6,393 nt of DNA from Pseudomonadota bacterium. GTDB taxonomy: Bacteria; Desulfobacterota; BSN033; G020346125. Where the stretch lies: contig DAOVIU010000075.1 in assembly GCA_030673585.1 (NCBI GenBank), positions 1 through 6,393 on the forward strand. The letters are read 5' to 3'. The position numbers were made by a program, and so were the translations under genes. Below, piece by piece: positions 1 to 6,378 of this stretch (positions are counted from its first letter, which is position 1; each line of letters opens with the position of its first letter). The notes beneath the pieces were generated by a model that ran no database searches, was not told the DNA's origin, and saw only the letters and a list, made by a program, of their open reading frames with translations.

Positions 1-1162
1 AGAGCTCGCAGATGGCCTGGGGGTAGAGGCTGAACCACCTCGGATTTTTCAAAATGGAGAAGGCGTGGCGGAAGGTCTCCAGCTCCTTTAGGAGAAAGCT
101 GTCCCGTAGGAGATCCTCGTAATGAGCCAAGGTGCGGCTGGAAAAATCCCCTTTCTTCCTCGCTTCTTTTATGGCCTCGGCAGCCATCACACCGGAGGCA
201 ATGGCGTATTCCATCCCCCTCACCGTGATGAGCATGTTGAGCCCGAACCCGGCGGCATCACCTACAACGAGGATGCCATCGGCATAGAGTTTGGGCATGA
301 CAGTGATCCCGCCCTCGGGGATAATGTGGGCGGAGTATTCCGAGAGGGTACCCCCCTCGATGAGCTTTTTGACCTCGGGGGATTCCTTGAACTCATCCAG
401 GAGTCGGTAAACCTCTTCCCTGGGCTCCCTTTTGTTGATGGCTTCTATGCCGATTACCATTCCCAGGGAGATGCTCTCCAGGTTGGTGTAGAGAAATGCT
501 CCACCCATCATTCCCCTGGTCAAGGACCCAACGAAGAGGTGGGCCATTCCCTCATCGCCCCTGAGCCCGAAGCGATCCTCTATCTTTTCCCTGGGGAGTT
601 GAATGACCTCCTTAAGGCCGACGGCGAAGTGTACTGGTTCGAAGGGCTTTCGGAGCCCGGCCCTTTCCGCCAGAAAGGAAAGGACGCCATCGGCGGCCAC
701 CACAACCTCAGCACCTATCTCCTCCTCCCCCGCAACCACTCCAGCGACCCTTCCATTTTCGATTATTAGGTCATCCACCCTCTTTTCGGGGATTACATAG
801 GCCCCCTTTCCCTTAACCTTGTCGGCGAACCAGCGATCGAATCTGGACCTGAGAATGGTATAACTGGGGTAGGGAGGTTCGTTCATCCTTTGACTGGAGA
901 GCTGAAAGGTGGTGGAGGATTCTTCGGCCATGAGCGTCAGGGCCTCTTTCGTGACATGCCGCTCAAAAGGGGCTTCCTCCCAGAGATCCGGTATAAGACT
1001 CCGGATGGGCCCCAGGTAAATGCGACCCCCCGTCACGTTCTTGCTCCCGGAGAAATCCCCCCGTTCCAGGACCAGGACCGTCAATTCCTCCCCGGCAAGG
1101 GTATATGCGCAGGAAAGGCCCGCGAGGCCTCCTCCCACGATTACCACGTCGATCTTTTCCAT
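1..1162 (-). CDS. fixC: FixC, ETF-quinone oxidoreductase-like flavoprotein (3' end cut by window edge)
   Basis: This is an FAD-dependent dehydrogenase of the ETF-quinone oxidoreductase/geranylgeranyl reductase family. In FixABCX complexes FixC takes electrons from the FixAB flavoprotein and passes them toward quinone, with FixX as iron-sulfur partner. 387 codons are visible and the frame stays open to the left edge. E. coli FixC is about 428 residues, so roughly 40 are missing. The N-terminus has the Rossmann FAD motif G-G-G-L-A-G at residues 10-15 and an acidic E33 ending the second strand. A GD motif region reads V-V-G-D-A-A-G-F-G-L-N at 299-309, followed by T-V-R-G-M-E at 313-318, typical of FixC. 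No C-terminal ferredoxin domain is visible, as expected if FixX is separate. ATG 1162 is preceded by AGAGGAG at 1166-1172. It lies 67 bases after fixB, a looser join than between the other fix genes. The family call is firm; quinone as acceptor is inferred. Confidence 0.93.
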   Translation of the reverse strand, partial: MEKIDVVIVGGGLAGLSCAYTLAGEELTVLVLERGDFSGSKNVTGGRIYLGPIRSLIPDLWEEAPFERHVTKEALTLMAEESSTTFQLSSQRMNEPPYPSYTILRSRFDRWFADKVKGKGAYVIPEKRVDDLIIENGRVAGVVAGEEEIGAEVVVAADGVLSFLAERAGLRKPFEPVHFAVGLKEVIQLPREKIEDRFGLRGDEGMAHLFVGSLTRGMMGGAFLYTNLESISLGMVIGIEAINKREPREEVYRLLDEFKESPEVKKLIEGGTLSEYSAHIIPEGGITVMPKLYADGILVVGDAAGFGLNMLITVRGMEYAIASGVMAAEAIKEARKKGDFSSRTLAHYEDLLRDSFLLKELETFRHAFSILKNPRWFSLYPQAICEL

Positions 1163-1229
1163 GATCTCCTCTCAGAGTCAGCCTCTAGACGTAGGGCCTC
1201 GGAATTGCAACTGAGTCCGATCCTTTCGC

Positions 1230-2216
1230 CTACTCCGATAGGGCCTTCTTGAACTCCTCGGTGAGGGCGGGAACGACTTCAAAGAGGTCGCCAACGATTC
1301 CGTAATCCGCATAGCTGAAGATGAGGGAATTTGGGTTCTTATCCACGGCTACGATGACCTTAGACGTATCAATCCCCATGGTATGATGGATAGCGCCGGA
1401 GATACCAAAGGCAATGTACAGTTTGGGGGAGATGATCTTTCCGCTCTTTCCGATCTGGTCGTCGTGGTCCCTCCACTGGTTATCGACGACCGCCCGGGTC
1501 GTTCCCACGGTTCCGTTGATCACCTCGGCAAGCTCCTCGATGAGGCTGAAGTTTTCCGGCCCCTTAATCCCTCGGCCCGCGGCAACTACGATATCGGCCT
1601 CGGTCAAATCGACCTTCCCGGTAGCCCTCTTCTCCACCTTTTCAACCTTGGTTCTGACGGCCGAGGGGTCTATGCTTGGCTTGACAGGGGTGATTTCCCC
1701 CTTGGCTTCTCCTTCGAGGGGTTTCAGGGGAAACACGTTGGGTCGAACGGTGGCCATCTGTGGCCTTGCTTCCGTAAACACCACATCTGCCAAGACCTTT
1801 CCCCCATACATGGGCCTTTTCACCACGAGGGCTTTATCGTCCGCGATGGCGATTTCGGTGCAGTCCGCCGCATATCCCGTGGCGAGACGGCTGGCCAACC
1901 AGGGAAAGAGATCCCTTCCCATGAAGGTGGAACCCGCTAATAGGATGGAGGGGTCGTTTTCCCGGACCATGCTGGCCACGCATTCCCCGTAGGAGTCCGC
2001 GCCATAGTACTGGAAAAGGGGATCATCGATGAGGTAGACCCTATCGGCATACGTGGCCACTGTTTCACCCATCGGGCCGACCTGATATCCGAACAGGATC
2101 GCCGCCATCTCCTCGCCCAGTGCCGAAGCCAGCTCCTTTCCCCTTGACAGCAACTCCAGGGAAACCTTCCTTATAGCGCCATTTCGCTGTTCCACGAAGA
2201 TCCATAGACCAGCCAT
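1230..2216 (-). CDS. fixB: FixB, electron transfer flavoprotein alpha-type subunit
   Basis: This is the 328-residue alpha subunit of an electron transfer flavoprotein, a normal length for the family. It pairs with FixA to carry electrons between the neighbouring acyl-CoA dehydrogenase-family enzyme and FixC. Residues 1-165 form the ETF N-terminal alpha/beta domain. A linker of charged residues at about 166-203 leads to the C-terminal FAD-binding domain (204-328). The FAD domain shows A-G-R-G at 213-216, T-T-R-A-V-V-D at 239-245 with the conserved arginine R241, the stretch K-S-G-K-I-I-S-P-K-L-Y at 257-267, the signature G-I-S-G-A-I-H-H at 271-278, and A-D-Y-G-I-V-G-D at 303-310. There is no N-terminal ferredoxin extension. 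ATG 2216 has a strong AAAGGAG at 2223-2229 with a 6-base spacer, and starts 15 bases after fixA, so the two are co-expressed in equal dose. The Fix rather than housekeeping ETF assignment rests mainly on adjacency to fixC. Confidence 0.95.
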   Translation of the reverse strand: MAGLWIFVEQRNGAIRKVSLELLSRGKELASALGEEMAAILFGYQVGPMGETVATYADRVYLIDDPLFQYYGADSYGECVASMVRENDPSILLAGSTFMGRDLFPWLASRLATGYAADCTEIAIADDKALVVKRPMYGGKVLADVVFTEARPQMATVRPNVFPLKPLEGEAKGEITPVKPSIDPSAVRTKVEKVEKRATGKVDLTEADIVVAAGRGIKGPENFSLIEELAEVINGTVGTTRAVVDNQWRDHDDQIGKSGKIISPKLYIAFGISGAIHHTMGIDTSKVIVAVDKNPNSLIFSYADYGIVGDLFEVVPALTEEFKKALSE

Positions 2217-2231
2217 ATCCTACTCCTTTAC

Positions 2232-3011
2232 CTATATCACCTTCTCCTTTTCCCTCAATATCTTCACCAGGACCTCGAGGTTTCTCGGGAACTCCTCCTC
2301 GATCATCTTCACCGGCGGCCTCTTTTGGGGCGGGTAGTATTTCGCGATTTTTGTCTTGGGCCTCACGTCCTCCGCGGAGAGGCCCAGGGCCTTGAGATCG
2401 ATTTTCTCGATCTGGGCCTTCATGGCCTTCATCACCCCAGCAACCTGGGGGATCCGGGGTTCGTTGAGTCCCTTCTGTGCGGTGAACAGAGCGGGAAGGG
2501 GACAGGTAACGATTTCCCTTCCCCCCTCTATCTCGCGGGCCGCCCTTGCCTCCTTCTTGTCAGCGGCAATCTCAAGCTCGAGGATGGAGGTGAGATAGGG
2601 GATACCGAGAAGTTGCGCCAGGGCCGGGCCCACGGCCCCAGAATCATCGTCGATGGCCTGCTTACCGCAGAGGATTAGGTCATAATCTTTATCCTCGATG
2701 AATTTAGCCAGGGTTTTAGCCGTGGCATACCCGTCGGCCCCTTCTAAGGCGGGATCCTCGATCTGAAAGGCCTCATCGGCGCCCATGGCAATTCCCCGCC
2801 GCAGGGCATCCGTCGCCTTTTTGGAACCCAGTGTTACGACCGTAACCGTTCCCGCGCCCGACTTCTCCTTAATCCTCAAGGCCTCCTCCACGGCGAATTC
2901 GTCGAAGAAGTTGAGGGCGTACTTATTCTCGATATCCAACTCGGTATCCGATTGAGCCCTAATGATGGCCTCCGTGTCCGGCACCTGTTTTACCAGAACC
3001 AGGATATTCAT
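2232..3011 (-). CDS. fixA: FixA, electron transfer flavoprotein beta-type subunit
   Basis: This is the 259-residue beta subunit of an ETF heterodimer. It starts M-N-I-L-V-L-V-K-Q-V-P-D-T, the usual opening of the family. The nucleotide-binding segment D-L-I-L-C-G-K-Q-A-I-D-D-D is at 111-123, followed by V-G-P at 127-129 and L-G-I-P at 135-138. From memory, that V-G-P/L-G-I-P form is seen in FixA and bifurcating anaerobe EtfB proteins, while mitochondrial ETF beta has T-G-Q and a W-P there. The dehydrogenase-recognition region reads G-L-N-E-P-R-I-P-Q at 181-189 and runs into M-K-A-M-K-A. The frame is open upstream to an ATG at 3209, but that stretch overlaps the dehydrogenase and looks non-coding. 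ATG 3011 has a perfect AAGGAGG at 3021-3027. It begins 4 bases after the dehydrogenase stop, so translational coupling is likely. NAD(H) binding and bifurcation are inferred. Confidence 0.95.
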   Translation of the reverse strand: MNILVLVKQVPDTEAIIRAQSDTELDIENKYALNFFDEFAVEEALRIKEKSGAGTVTVVTLGSKKATDALRRGIAMGADEAFQIEDPALEGADGYATAKTLAKFIEDKDYDLILCGKQAIDDDSGAVGPALAQLLGIPYLTSILELEIAADKKEARAAREIEGGREIVTCPLPALFTAQKGLNEPRIPQVAGVMKAMKAQIEKIDLKALGLSAEDVRPKTKIAKYYPPQKRPPVKMIEEEFPRNLEVLVKILREKEKVI

Positions 3012-3015
3012 TGAA

Positions 3016-4164
3016 TCAATCCTCCTTGAGATACATCCTTCCCAGATAGTCCTGGAGTACCTCGTGACATCCACCTCCGTAGAGGAGGAACCGAGCATCC
3101 CTGAAGTACCGTTGAGACGGGTACTCCATGGCAAAGGCGTTTCCCCCATAGATGCGGGTGGCTTCGTCCACCGCCGACATGCACATCTCCGTGGCGAACA
3201 TCTTTGCAAGCATGCATTCGTTGAGGCAGGGAAGGTCTTGCTGGATCATCCAGGCACAACGATAGCAATACCAGCGGGCAGCCTCATACCAGGCCCAGAA
3301 GTTGGCGAATTTGGATCGTATGAGCTGATACTTGGAGATGGGGTTACCAAAGGCAATTCTTCGGTTCGCATACCCCTTGGCGTCTTCCACGGCCATTTTG
3401 GCGATGGCACAGGCGGCAAGGCCCGTCATGACACGAACCTCGTTGAGGATTTCACCGGCGTATCGGACGCCCTTGCCCAACTCCTCCCCCAGGAAATAAT
3501 CCTTGGGGACACGCACGTTATCAAAGATCAGCTCGCCGGTTGTGGAACTCCTGGAACCGAGCTTTTTAAGCTTCTGTCCCCGGGAAAACCCGGGCATATC
3601 CTCTTCGACCAGGAAGAAGTTGAGAGCCTTAATCCCCTGGCTGGGATCCGTCGTGGCAAGGACCGTGCAGAAGTTGCACGTTGGGGCATTGGTTATCCAC
3701 ATCTTGGTGCCATTGATCACCCATTCGTCCCCATCCAAGACCGCCGTTGTCCTCGTGCCGGCGAGGTCCGACCCCGACTGGTCCTCGGTGAAGCAAATGG
3801 TCCCGATCTTTTCCCCTTTGATGGCTGGGACCAGGATCTTCTGCTTGATCTCCTCCGTCCCGAACCGTCCGATGAAGTAGGTGCCCATCAGGATCTGCAT
3901 GGTGACGGTCATGGCAAAGCCAACATCTCCCCGAAAGAGTTCCTCGTAGAAGATCATCTGGGAGATGACGTCCAGGTCCATTCCGCCGTACTTCTCGGGA
4001 TGGCGGATCCCCAAATATCCCAGCTTGGCGAACTCGTGCCAGAGCTCGAAGGAGAATTCCTCGCTCTCATCCAATTCCTGGACTTTGGGCATGATCATAC
4101 GATCGATGGTATCCTTTACAGTTTGTCTGAAGAAATCCTGTTCTTCGGTGAAAGCAAAATCCAT
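3016..4164 (-). CDS. Acyl-CoA dehydrogenase-family flavoprotein, CaiA-like active site
   Basis: This is a 382-residue, full-length member of the FAD acyl-CoA dehydrogenase family, which oxidises acyl-CoA or, in CaiA-type members, works as an enoyl-CoA reductase. The alpha-helical N-domain spans about 1-120. The beta domain carries signature 1 (F-T-E-D-Q-S-G-S-D at 125-133) and W-I-T-N at 156-159. The C-terminal helical domain includes R-I-A-F-G at 269-273 and I-Y-G-G-N-A-F at 338-344. Two points are unusual. Where medium-chain enzymes have Y-E-G-T with the catalytic glutamate, this protein reads Y-G-G-G (362-365). A glutamate, E242, sits in N-E-V-R at the helix-G position used as base by isovaleryl-CoA dehydrogenase. 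E. coli CaiA shows the same pattern (from memory). Start choice: GTG 4170 is also in frame, but GGGAGG (4171-4176) abuts it, whereas ATG 4164 has a 6-base spacer. The gene sits directly ahead of fixA. The family is certain; the substrate and direction are unknown. Confidence 0.95.
   Translation of the reverse strand: MDFAFTEEQDFFRQTVKDTIDRMIMPKVQELDESEEFSFELWHEFAKLGYLGIRHPEKYGGMDLDVISQMIFYEELFRGDVGFAMTVTMQILMGTYFIGRFGTEEIKQKILVPAIKGEKIGTICFTEDQSGSDLAGTRTTAVLDGDEWVINGTKMWITNAPTCNFCTVLATTDPSQGIKALNFFLVEEDMPGFSRGQKLKKLGSRSSTTGELIFDNVRVPKDYFLGEELGKGVRYAGEILNEVRVMTGLAACAIAKMAVEDAKGYANRRIAFGNPISKYQLIRSKFANFWAWYEAARWYCYRCAWMIQQDLPCLNECMLAKMFATEMCMSAVDEATRIYGGNAFAMEYPSQRYFRDARFLLYGGGCHEVLQDYLGRMYLKED
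3021..3027 (-). promoter_or_regulatory. Ribosome binding site that fixes the fixA start
   Basis: AAGGAGG lies 9 bases ahead of ATG 3011 and is built into the last codons of the acyl-CoA dehydrogenase (Lys-Glu-Asp-stop). This near-perfect site selects the short fixA start over the upstream ATG at 3209. It also places fixA initiation where ribosomes end the preceding gene. Confidence 0.85.
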
Positions 4165-4170
4165 CGGCAC

Positions 4171-4176
4171 CCTCCC
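4171..4176 (-). promoter_or_regulatory. Ribosome binding site that fixes the acyl-CoA dehydrogenase start
   Basis: GGGAGG directly abuts an in-frame GTG at 4170, leaving no spacer, but is 6 bases from ATG 4164. The ATG is therefore the better start, and the protein begins M-D-F-A-F-T-E-E-Q, the common opening for this family. Confidence 0.75.
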
Positions 4177-4278
4177 TGCGATATCAATCCTCTTGATGAG
4201 GGGGTAGCGTCACTCCTTACCCGTTTTCCGCGTTTTTGTTTTTTCCCAGATATTCTTAAGCTTCTCAGCAGAAGGGGT

Positions 4279-5475
4279 TTAAATAATCTTCCTTTCCCTG
4301 AACGCCTTTAGCTGGTCTTGGCTATATCCTAACATCGACCTGTAGATCTCCTCATTGTGTTCGCCGAATCGGGGAGGAAAGCTCAGATTGAAGTTGATGG
4401 ATTTGAGATAGGCAGTGGTGAAAGGAGGCGGGGATAGGGTTAGTTCCAATCCCTTTTTGGGATCCTTGGCATGGAGTAGGATATCCCTGATGAATGGGTC
4501 TTGGGTGACCTCCTCGACGCTGTTCACCTTGGAAATGGGGACGGTTGCCTTGAGGAAAATATCGATCCATTCCCGCGTGGTTTTCGTCTTGGTAACTTCA
4601 TTTATTTCCCTGTTAAGGGAATCTACATCGTCGATACGGCCAGCATTCGTTTCATAGTCCTTCGTAGCCAAATGGTTGAATTCGGGCATGCTGGCGATAG
4701 TGCCCCACTGCCTGTCGTTTCCAACCGCCAAATACACATAGCCATCCTTGGTGGAGTAAACGGAGACGGGGGCAAAAAACTCGTGGGTGTTCCCCCTTCG
4801 GGTGATCTTTTTTCCGAAGGACGTAGTCAAGGTGATCGGGACTGTCAACCAGGAGACAGTGCTCTGAAACATGGATATGTCGATACGGCTACCACTACCG
4901 GTCATAGCTCTTTTATACAGGGCCTTCATCAGCTCCCCATATCCGTGTTCGCTGGCCCCCATATCGGCTAAGGGTATCCCCACTACCTGGGGGTCAGCAT
5001 CCCTCTCCCCCGTCAATTCCATGAGGCCGCCCCTGGCCTGGAGAACGGGATCGTAGGCGGCCTCATTGCTCGTGGGGCCAAACCCCGTGATGCCGAGCCA
5101 GATAATATCGTCTTTCATCTTCCTGAGCATTTCGTACTCGATTCCCAATTTAGCGTAATTTCGGGGGAGGTGATTGGTGCAGAAGATATCCACCTTTAGC
5201 TTGGAGATCAAACCCTTCAGGATTTCTTGTCCCTGTTGATCGGCAAGATCCAGGGTGATGGCCTTCTTCCCGGAGTTAATGGCCAAGAAGTAGGAATTCA
5301 TCCTCTCCTCGCCCAAGACATTATCCCCTATGTGGCGGTTGGGATCTCCATAGACCGGATGTTCAAGTCGGACGACCTGAGCCCCATCTTGGGCCAGTCT
5401 CCAAGTCAAGTAGGGCAACGTAGTGGCCTGTTCCAAGCTCAGTACAGTTATATCAGAAAGGATTCCCGCTCGCAT
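4279..5475 (-). CDS. Family III acyl-CoA transferase (CaiB/FRC/BaiF type)
   Basis: This 398-residue enzyme belongs to the CoA-transferase family III (formyl-CoA transferase, CaiB and relatives, usually about 400-430 residues). It moves CoA between carboxylic acids through an aspartyl-CoA anhydride. The conserved opening is seen at about 6-40 (L-S-D-I-T-V-L-S-L-E-Q, then R-L-E-H-P-V-Y-G-D-P at 36-45). The stretch G-I-T-G-F-G-P at 128-134 leads to D-P-V-L-Q-A-R-G-G-L-M at 142-152. The expected nucleophile is D171 in G-I-P-L-A-D-M, matching D169 of formyl-CoA transferase and CaiB. The frame is open to ATG 5553, but that extension overlaps the promoter at 5545-5573. ATG 5475 has a G-run (5481-5486) 5 bases upstream and begins where family homology begins. 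It is followed after 114 bases by the dehydrogenase. Both acid substrate and CoA donor are unknown; a betaine, an aromatic or an alicyclic acid would all fit the family. Confidence 0.92.
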   Translation of the reverse strand: MRAGILSDITVLSLEQATTLPYLTWRLAQDGAQVVRLEHPVYGDPNRHIGDNVLGEERMNSYFLAINSGKKAITLDLADQQGQEILKGLISKLKVDIFCTNHLPRNYAKLGIEYEMLRKMKDDIIWLGITGFGPTSNEAAYDPVLQARGGLMELTGERDADPQVVGIPLADMGASEHGYGELMKALYKRAMTGSGSRIDISMFQSTVSWLTVPITLTTSFGKKITRRGNTHEFFAPVSVYSTKDGYVYLAVGNDRQWGTIASMPEFNHLATKDYETNAGRIDDVDSLNREINEVTKTKTTREWIDIFLKATVPISKVNSVEEVTQDPFIRDILLHAKDPKKGLELTLSPPPFTTAYLKSINFNLSFPPRFGEHNEEIYRSMLGYSQDQLKAFRERKII

Positions 5476-5544
5476 TTCATCCCCCCGTAGCGGGTTTATG
5501 AGCACTTCCAGTTTTGCATACAGTATCCAAAAGAGAATAAATTC

Positions 5545-5573
5545 ACAATACAATCAATGCCAGGTGGTGTCAA
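5545..5573 (-). promoter_or_regulatory. Predicted sigma70 promoter for the CoA transferase and genes after it
   Basis: On the minus strand a perfect -35 TTGACA (5568-5573) is followed by a 17-base spacer and a -10 TATTGT (5545-5550, 4 of 6 consensus). The start of transcription would fall near 5538, giving a leader of about 60 bases before ATG 5475. It lies in the 166-base gap between the thioesterase and CoA transferase genes, so the cluster may be read both from here and from the promoter ahead of the thioesterase. No promoter of similar quality was seen in the later, shorter gaps. Confidence 0.65.
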
Positions 5574-5582
5574 GGAAATTTT

Positions 5583-5599
5583 GGAAAACGGAAAACCGT
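5583..5599. repeat. Small tandem and inverted repeat upstream of the CoA transferase promoter
   Basis: The plus strand has GGAAAAC twice in tandem (5583-5589 and 5590-5596), and the overlapping inverted repeat ACGG-AAAA-CCGT (5588-5599). It ends about 10 bases upstream of the -35 box, a usual place for an activator or repressor half-site. The arms are only 4 bases, so chance is a serious alternative. Confidence 0.3.
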
Positions 5600-5641
5600 G
5601 AAATGGGCTTCTAAGCTCGAGTCAGGAGGTTCAACGAGGTG

Positions 5642-6067
5642 CTAGGTGACCTTGAAATAGATGACCTGGTGGCACTGGGCCAAGATCTCCTCACGTTGGT
5701 TCCGCACCACTGCCTCAACGAGGCCAATCCTTCGCGCCCGATGAACGACTCGAGCCGTGGCTTCCAGACGGTCCCCTGGCCTGCCCGCCGATAAGAAGTG
5801 AATGTTGTTTTGGATCGCTACCGCGGGTTTCCCGAAGCTATTTCCCGCCGCCTCGCACGCATGATCAGCCACGGAAAAGATGGCTCCTCCATGGGCCATC
5901 TGAAAGAGGTTGACATGATCATCGGTGATGTGCATGAGGGCCTTAGCGTAGCCAGGTGAAAGCTCTACGACTCGCATGCCCACGGTTCTTGCAAAGGCAT
6001 CATCGATATTGACCTTTTCCACCATCGCCTCAAGATCCCCGTCACCGGGTTCGGACATATGTTCCAT
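5642..6067 (-). CDS. PaaI-type hotdog-fold acyl-CoA thioesterase
   Basis: This is a 141-residue hotdog thioesterase of the PaaI/YdiI kind, which hydrolyses acyl-CoA esters in the cytoplasm. The active-site region reads N53, then H-G-G at 59-61, and A-D at 67-68. In E. coli PaaI the equivalent Asn, His-Gly-Gly and Asp are spaced the same way, and D68 is the expected catalytic acid. Further family marks are A-G-N-S-F-G-K-P-A-V (74-83), F-L-S-A-G-R-P-G-D at 91-99 and the R-R-I-G pair region near 112-115. The start is uncertain. ATGs lie at 6079, 6067 and 6058 in one frame. GGGAGG at 6072-6077 best serves 6067 (4-base spacer), and the promoter at 6102-6129 predicts an mRNA beginning near 6095, ruling out the frame's longest start at 6331. 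Its likely job is to release or recycle CoA from esters made by the neighbouring pathway. Actual substrate unknown. Confidence 0.88.
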   Translation of the reverse strand: MEHMSEPGDGDLEAMVEKVNIDDAFARTVGMRVVELSPGYAKALMHITDDHVNLFQMAHGGAIFSVADHACEAAGNSFGKPAVAIQNNIHFLSAGRPGDRLEATARVVHRARRIGLVEAVVRNQREEILAQCHQVIYFKVT

Positions 6068-6101
6068 AAGACCTCCCATTGATCCCAAGATGACCTCCGA
6101 T

Positions 6102-6129
6102 ATCATAGAGGAAAGGATGAAAATGTCAA
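6102..6129 (-). promoter_or_regulatory. Predicted sigma70 promoter for the thioesterase
   Basis: On the minus strand TTGACA (6124-6129) is followed by a 16-base spacer and TATGAT (6102-6107, 5 of 6 consensus). Transcription would begin near 6095, only about 28 bases ahead of ATG 6067. This short leader decides against the long upstream extension of the thioesterase frame, and makes the GGAGG at 6094-6098 unusable as a ribosome site because it overlaps the predicted start point. Confidence 0.7.
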
Positions 6130-6199
6130 TAACTTGTGGAAATGCTTGAAAAGATGGTCGTTCGGGCCTCAAAATTTTTTTGATCATGCTAAAGTTCGC

Positions 6200-6270
6200 T
6201 CCACTGCAAAGAGCGTCTGGGGCGCTACTGTGTTTCCAACCGCATGACCGCAGTACTGCAGCACAGTGGA
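6200..6270. repeat. Dyad-symmetric segment in the upstream intergenic region
   Basis: TCCACTG (6200-6206) and CAGTGGA (6264-6270) form a 7-base inverted repeat. Within it ACTGTG (6227-6232) pairs with CACAGT (6262-6267), overlapping the outer arm, so the two pairings compete. A perfect 10-base palindrome GCAGTACTGC lies at 6250-6259. It could hold operator sites between the divergent promoters, or be chance. Confidence 0.3.
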
Positions 6271-6350
6271 CCGAAACCGCACCGATTAAGCCCGAGCGGG
6301 GGAGTTTCTTAAGGTACCGAGGGAGAAGCATGGAGCAGCGGTGTTTACCT

Positions 6351-6378
6351 TTGATTTTTCGGTTTAAGCTTGTATAAT
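6351..6378 (+). promoter_or_regulatory. Predicted outward (divergent) promoter at the right edge
   Basis: On the plus strand TTGATT (6351-6356, 4 of 6 consensus) precedes a perfect TATAAT (6373-6378) with a 16-base spacer. Transcription would start near 6385 and run rightward out of the window, implying a divergent gene, possibly a regulator of this cluster, just beyond the edge. The gene itself is not visible, so the reading rests on the two boxes alone. Confidence 0.5.

Noticed and set aside
1..3011. Nitrogen fixation function from the fix gene names
   Set aside because: No nif or other nitrogen fixation genes are present, and fixABC is widespread in non-diazotrophs. The CoA-enzyme context points to acyl-CoA metabolism.
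3012..3209. N-terminal extension of fixA by 66 residues
   Set aside because: It overlaps the dehydrogenase coding sequence, has no homology to ETF beta, and the perfect AAGGAGG points to ATG 3011.
4223..4230. CGGAAAAC in the gap before the dehydrogenase matching the repeat near 5583-5599
   Set aside because: An 8-base match in A-rich non-coding DNA without dyad symmetry at this copy is too weak to call a shared operator.
4261..4274. Hairpin CTTCT-CAGC-AGAAG just after the CoA transferase stop as a terminator
   Set aside because: The stem is only 5 base pairs and no U-run follows in the direction of transcription; the dehydrogenase downstream has no evident promoter of its own.
2962..4311. 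A 449-codon open frame on the plus strand opposite the acyl-CoA dehydrogenase, with other long plus-strand frames at 122-769 and 1383-1992
   Set aside because: They lie antisense to clearly conserved genes, their translations show no family motifs, and they lack Shine-Dalgarno sites. They arise from the codon bias of the true genes.
6169..6183. TCAAAA-TTT-TTTTGA dyad next to a T-run as an intrinsic terminator
   Set aside because: The stem has only one G-C pair and no gene ends beside it on either strand.
6080..6331. N-terminal extension of the thioesterase to ATG 6331
   Set aside because: The extension contains a strong predicted promoter and low-complexity AT-rich stretches, and PaaI-type proteins are about 140 residues.
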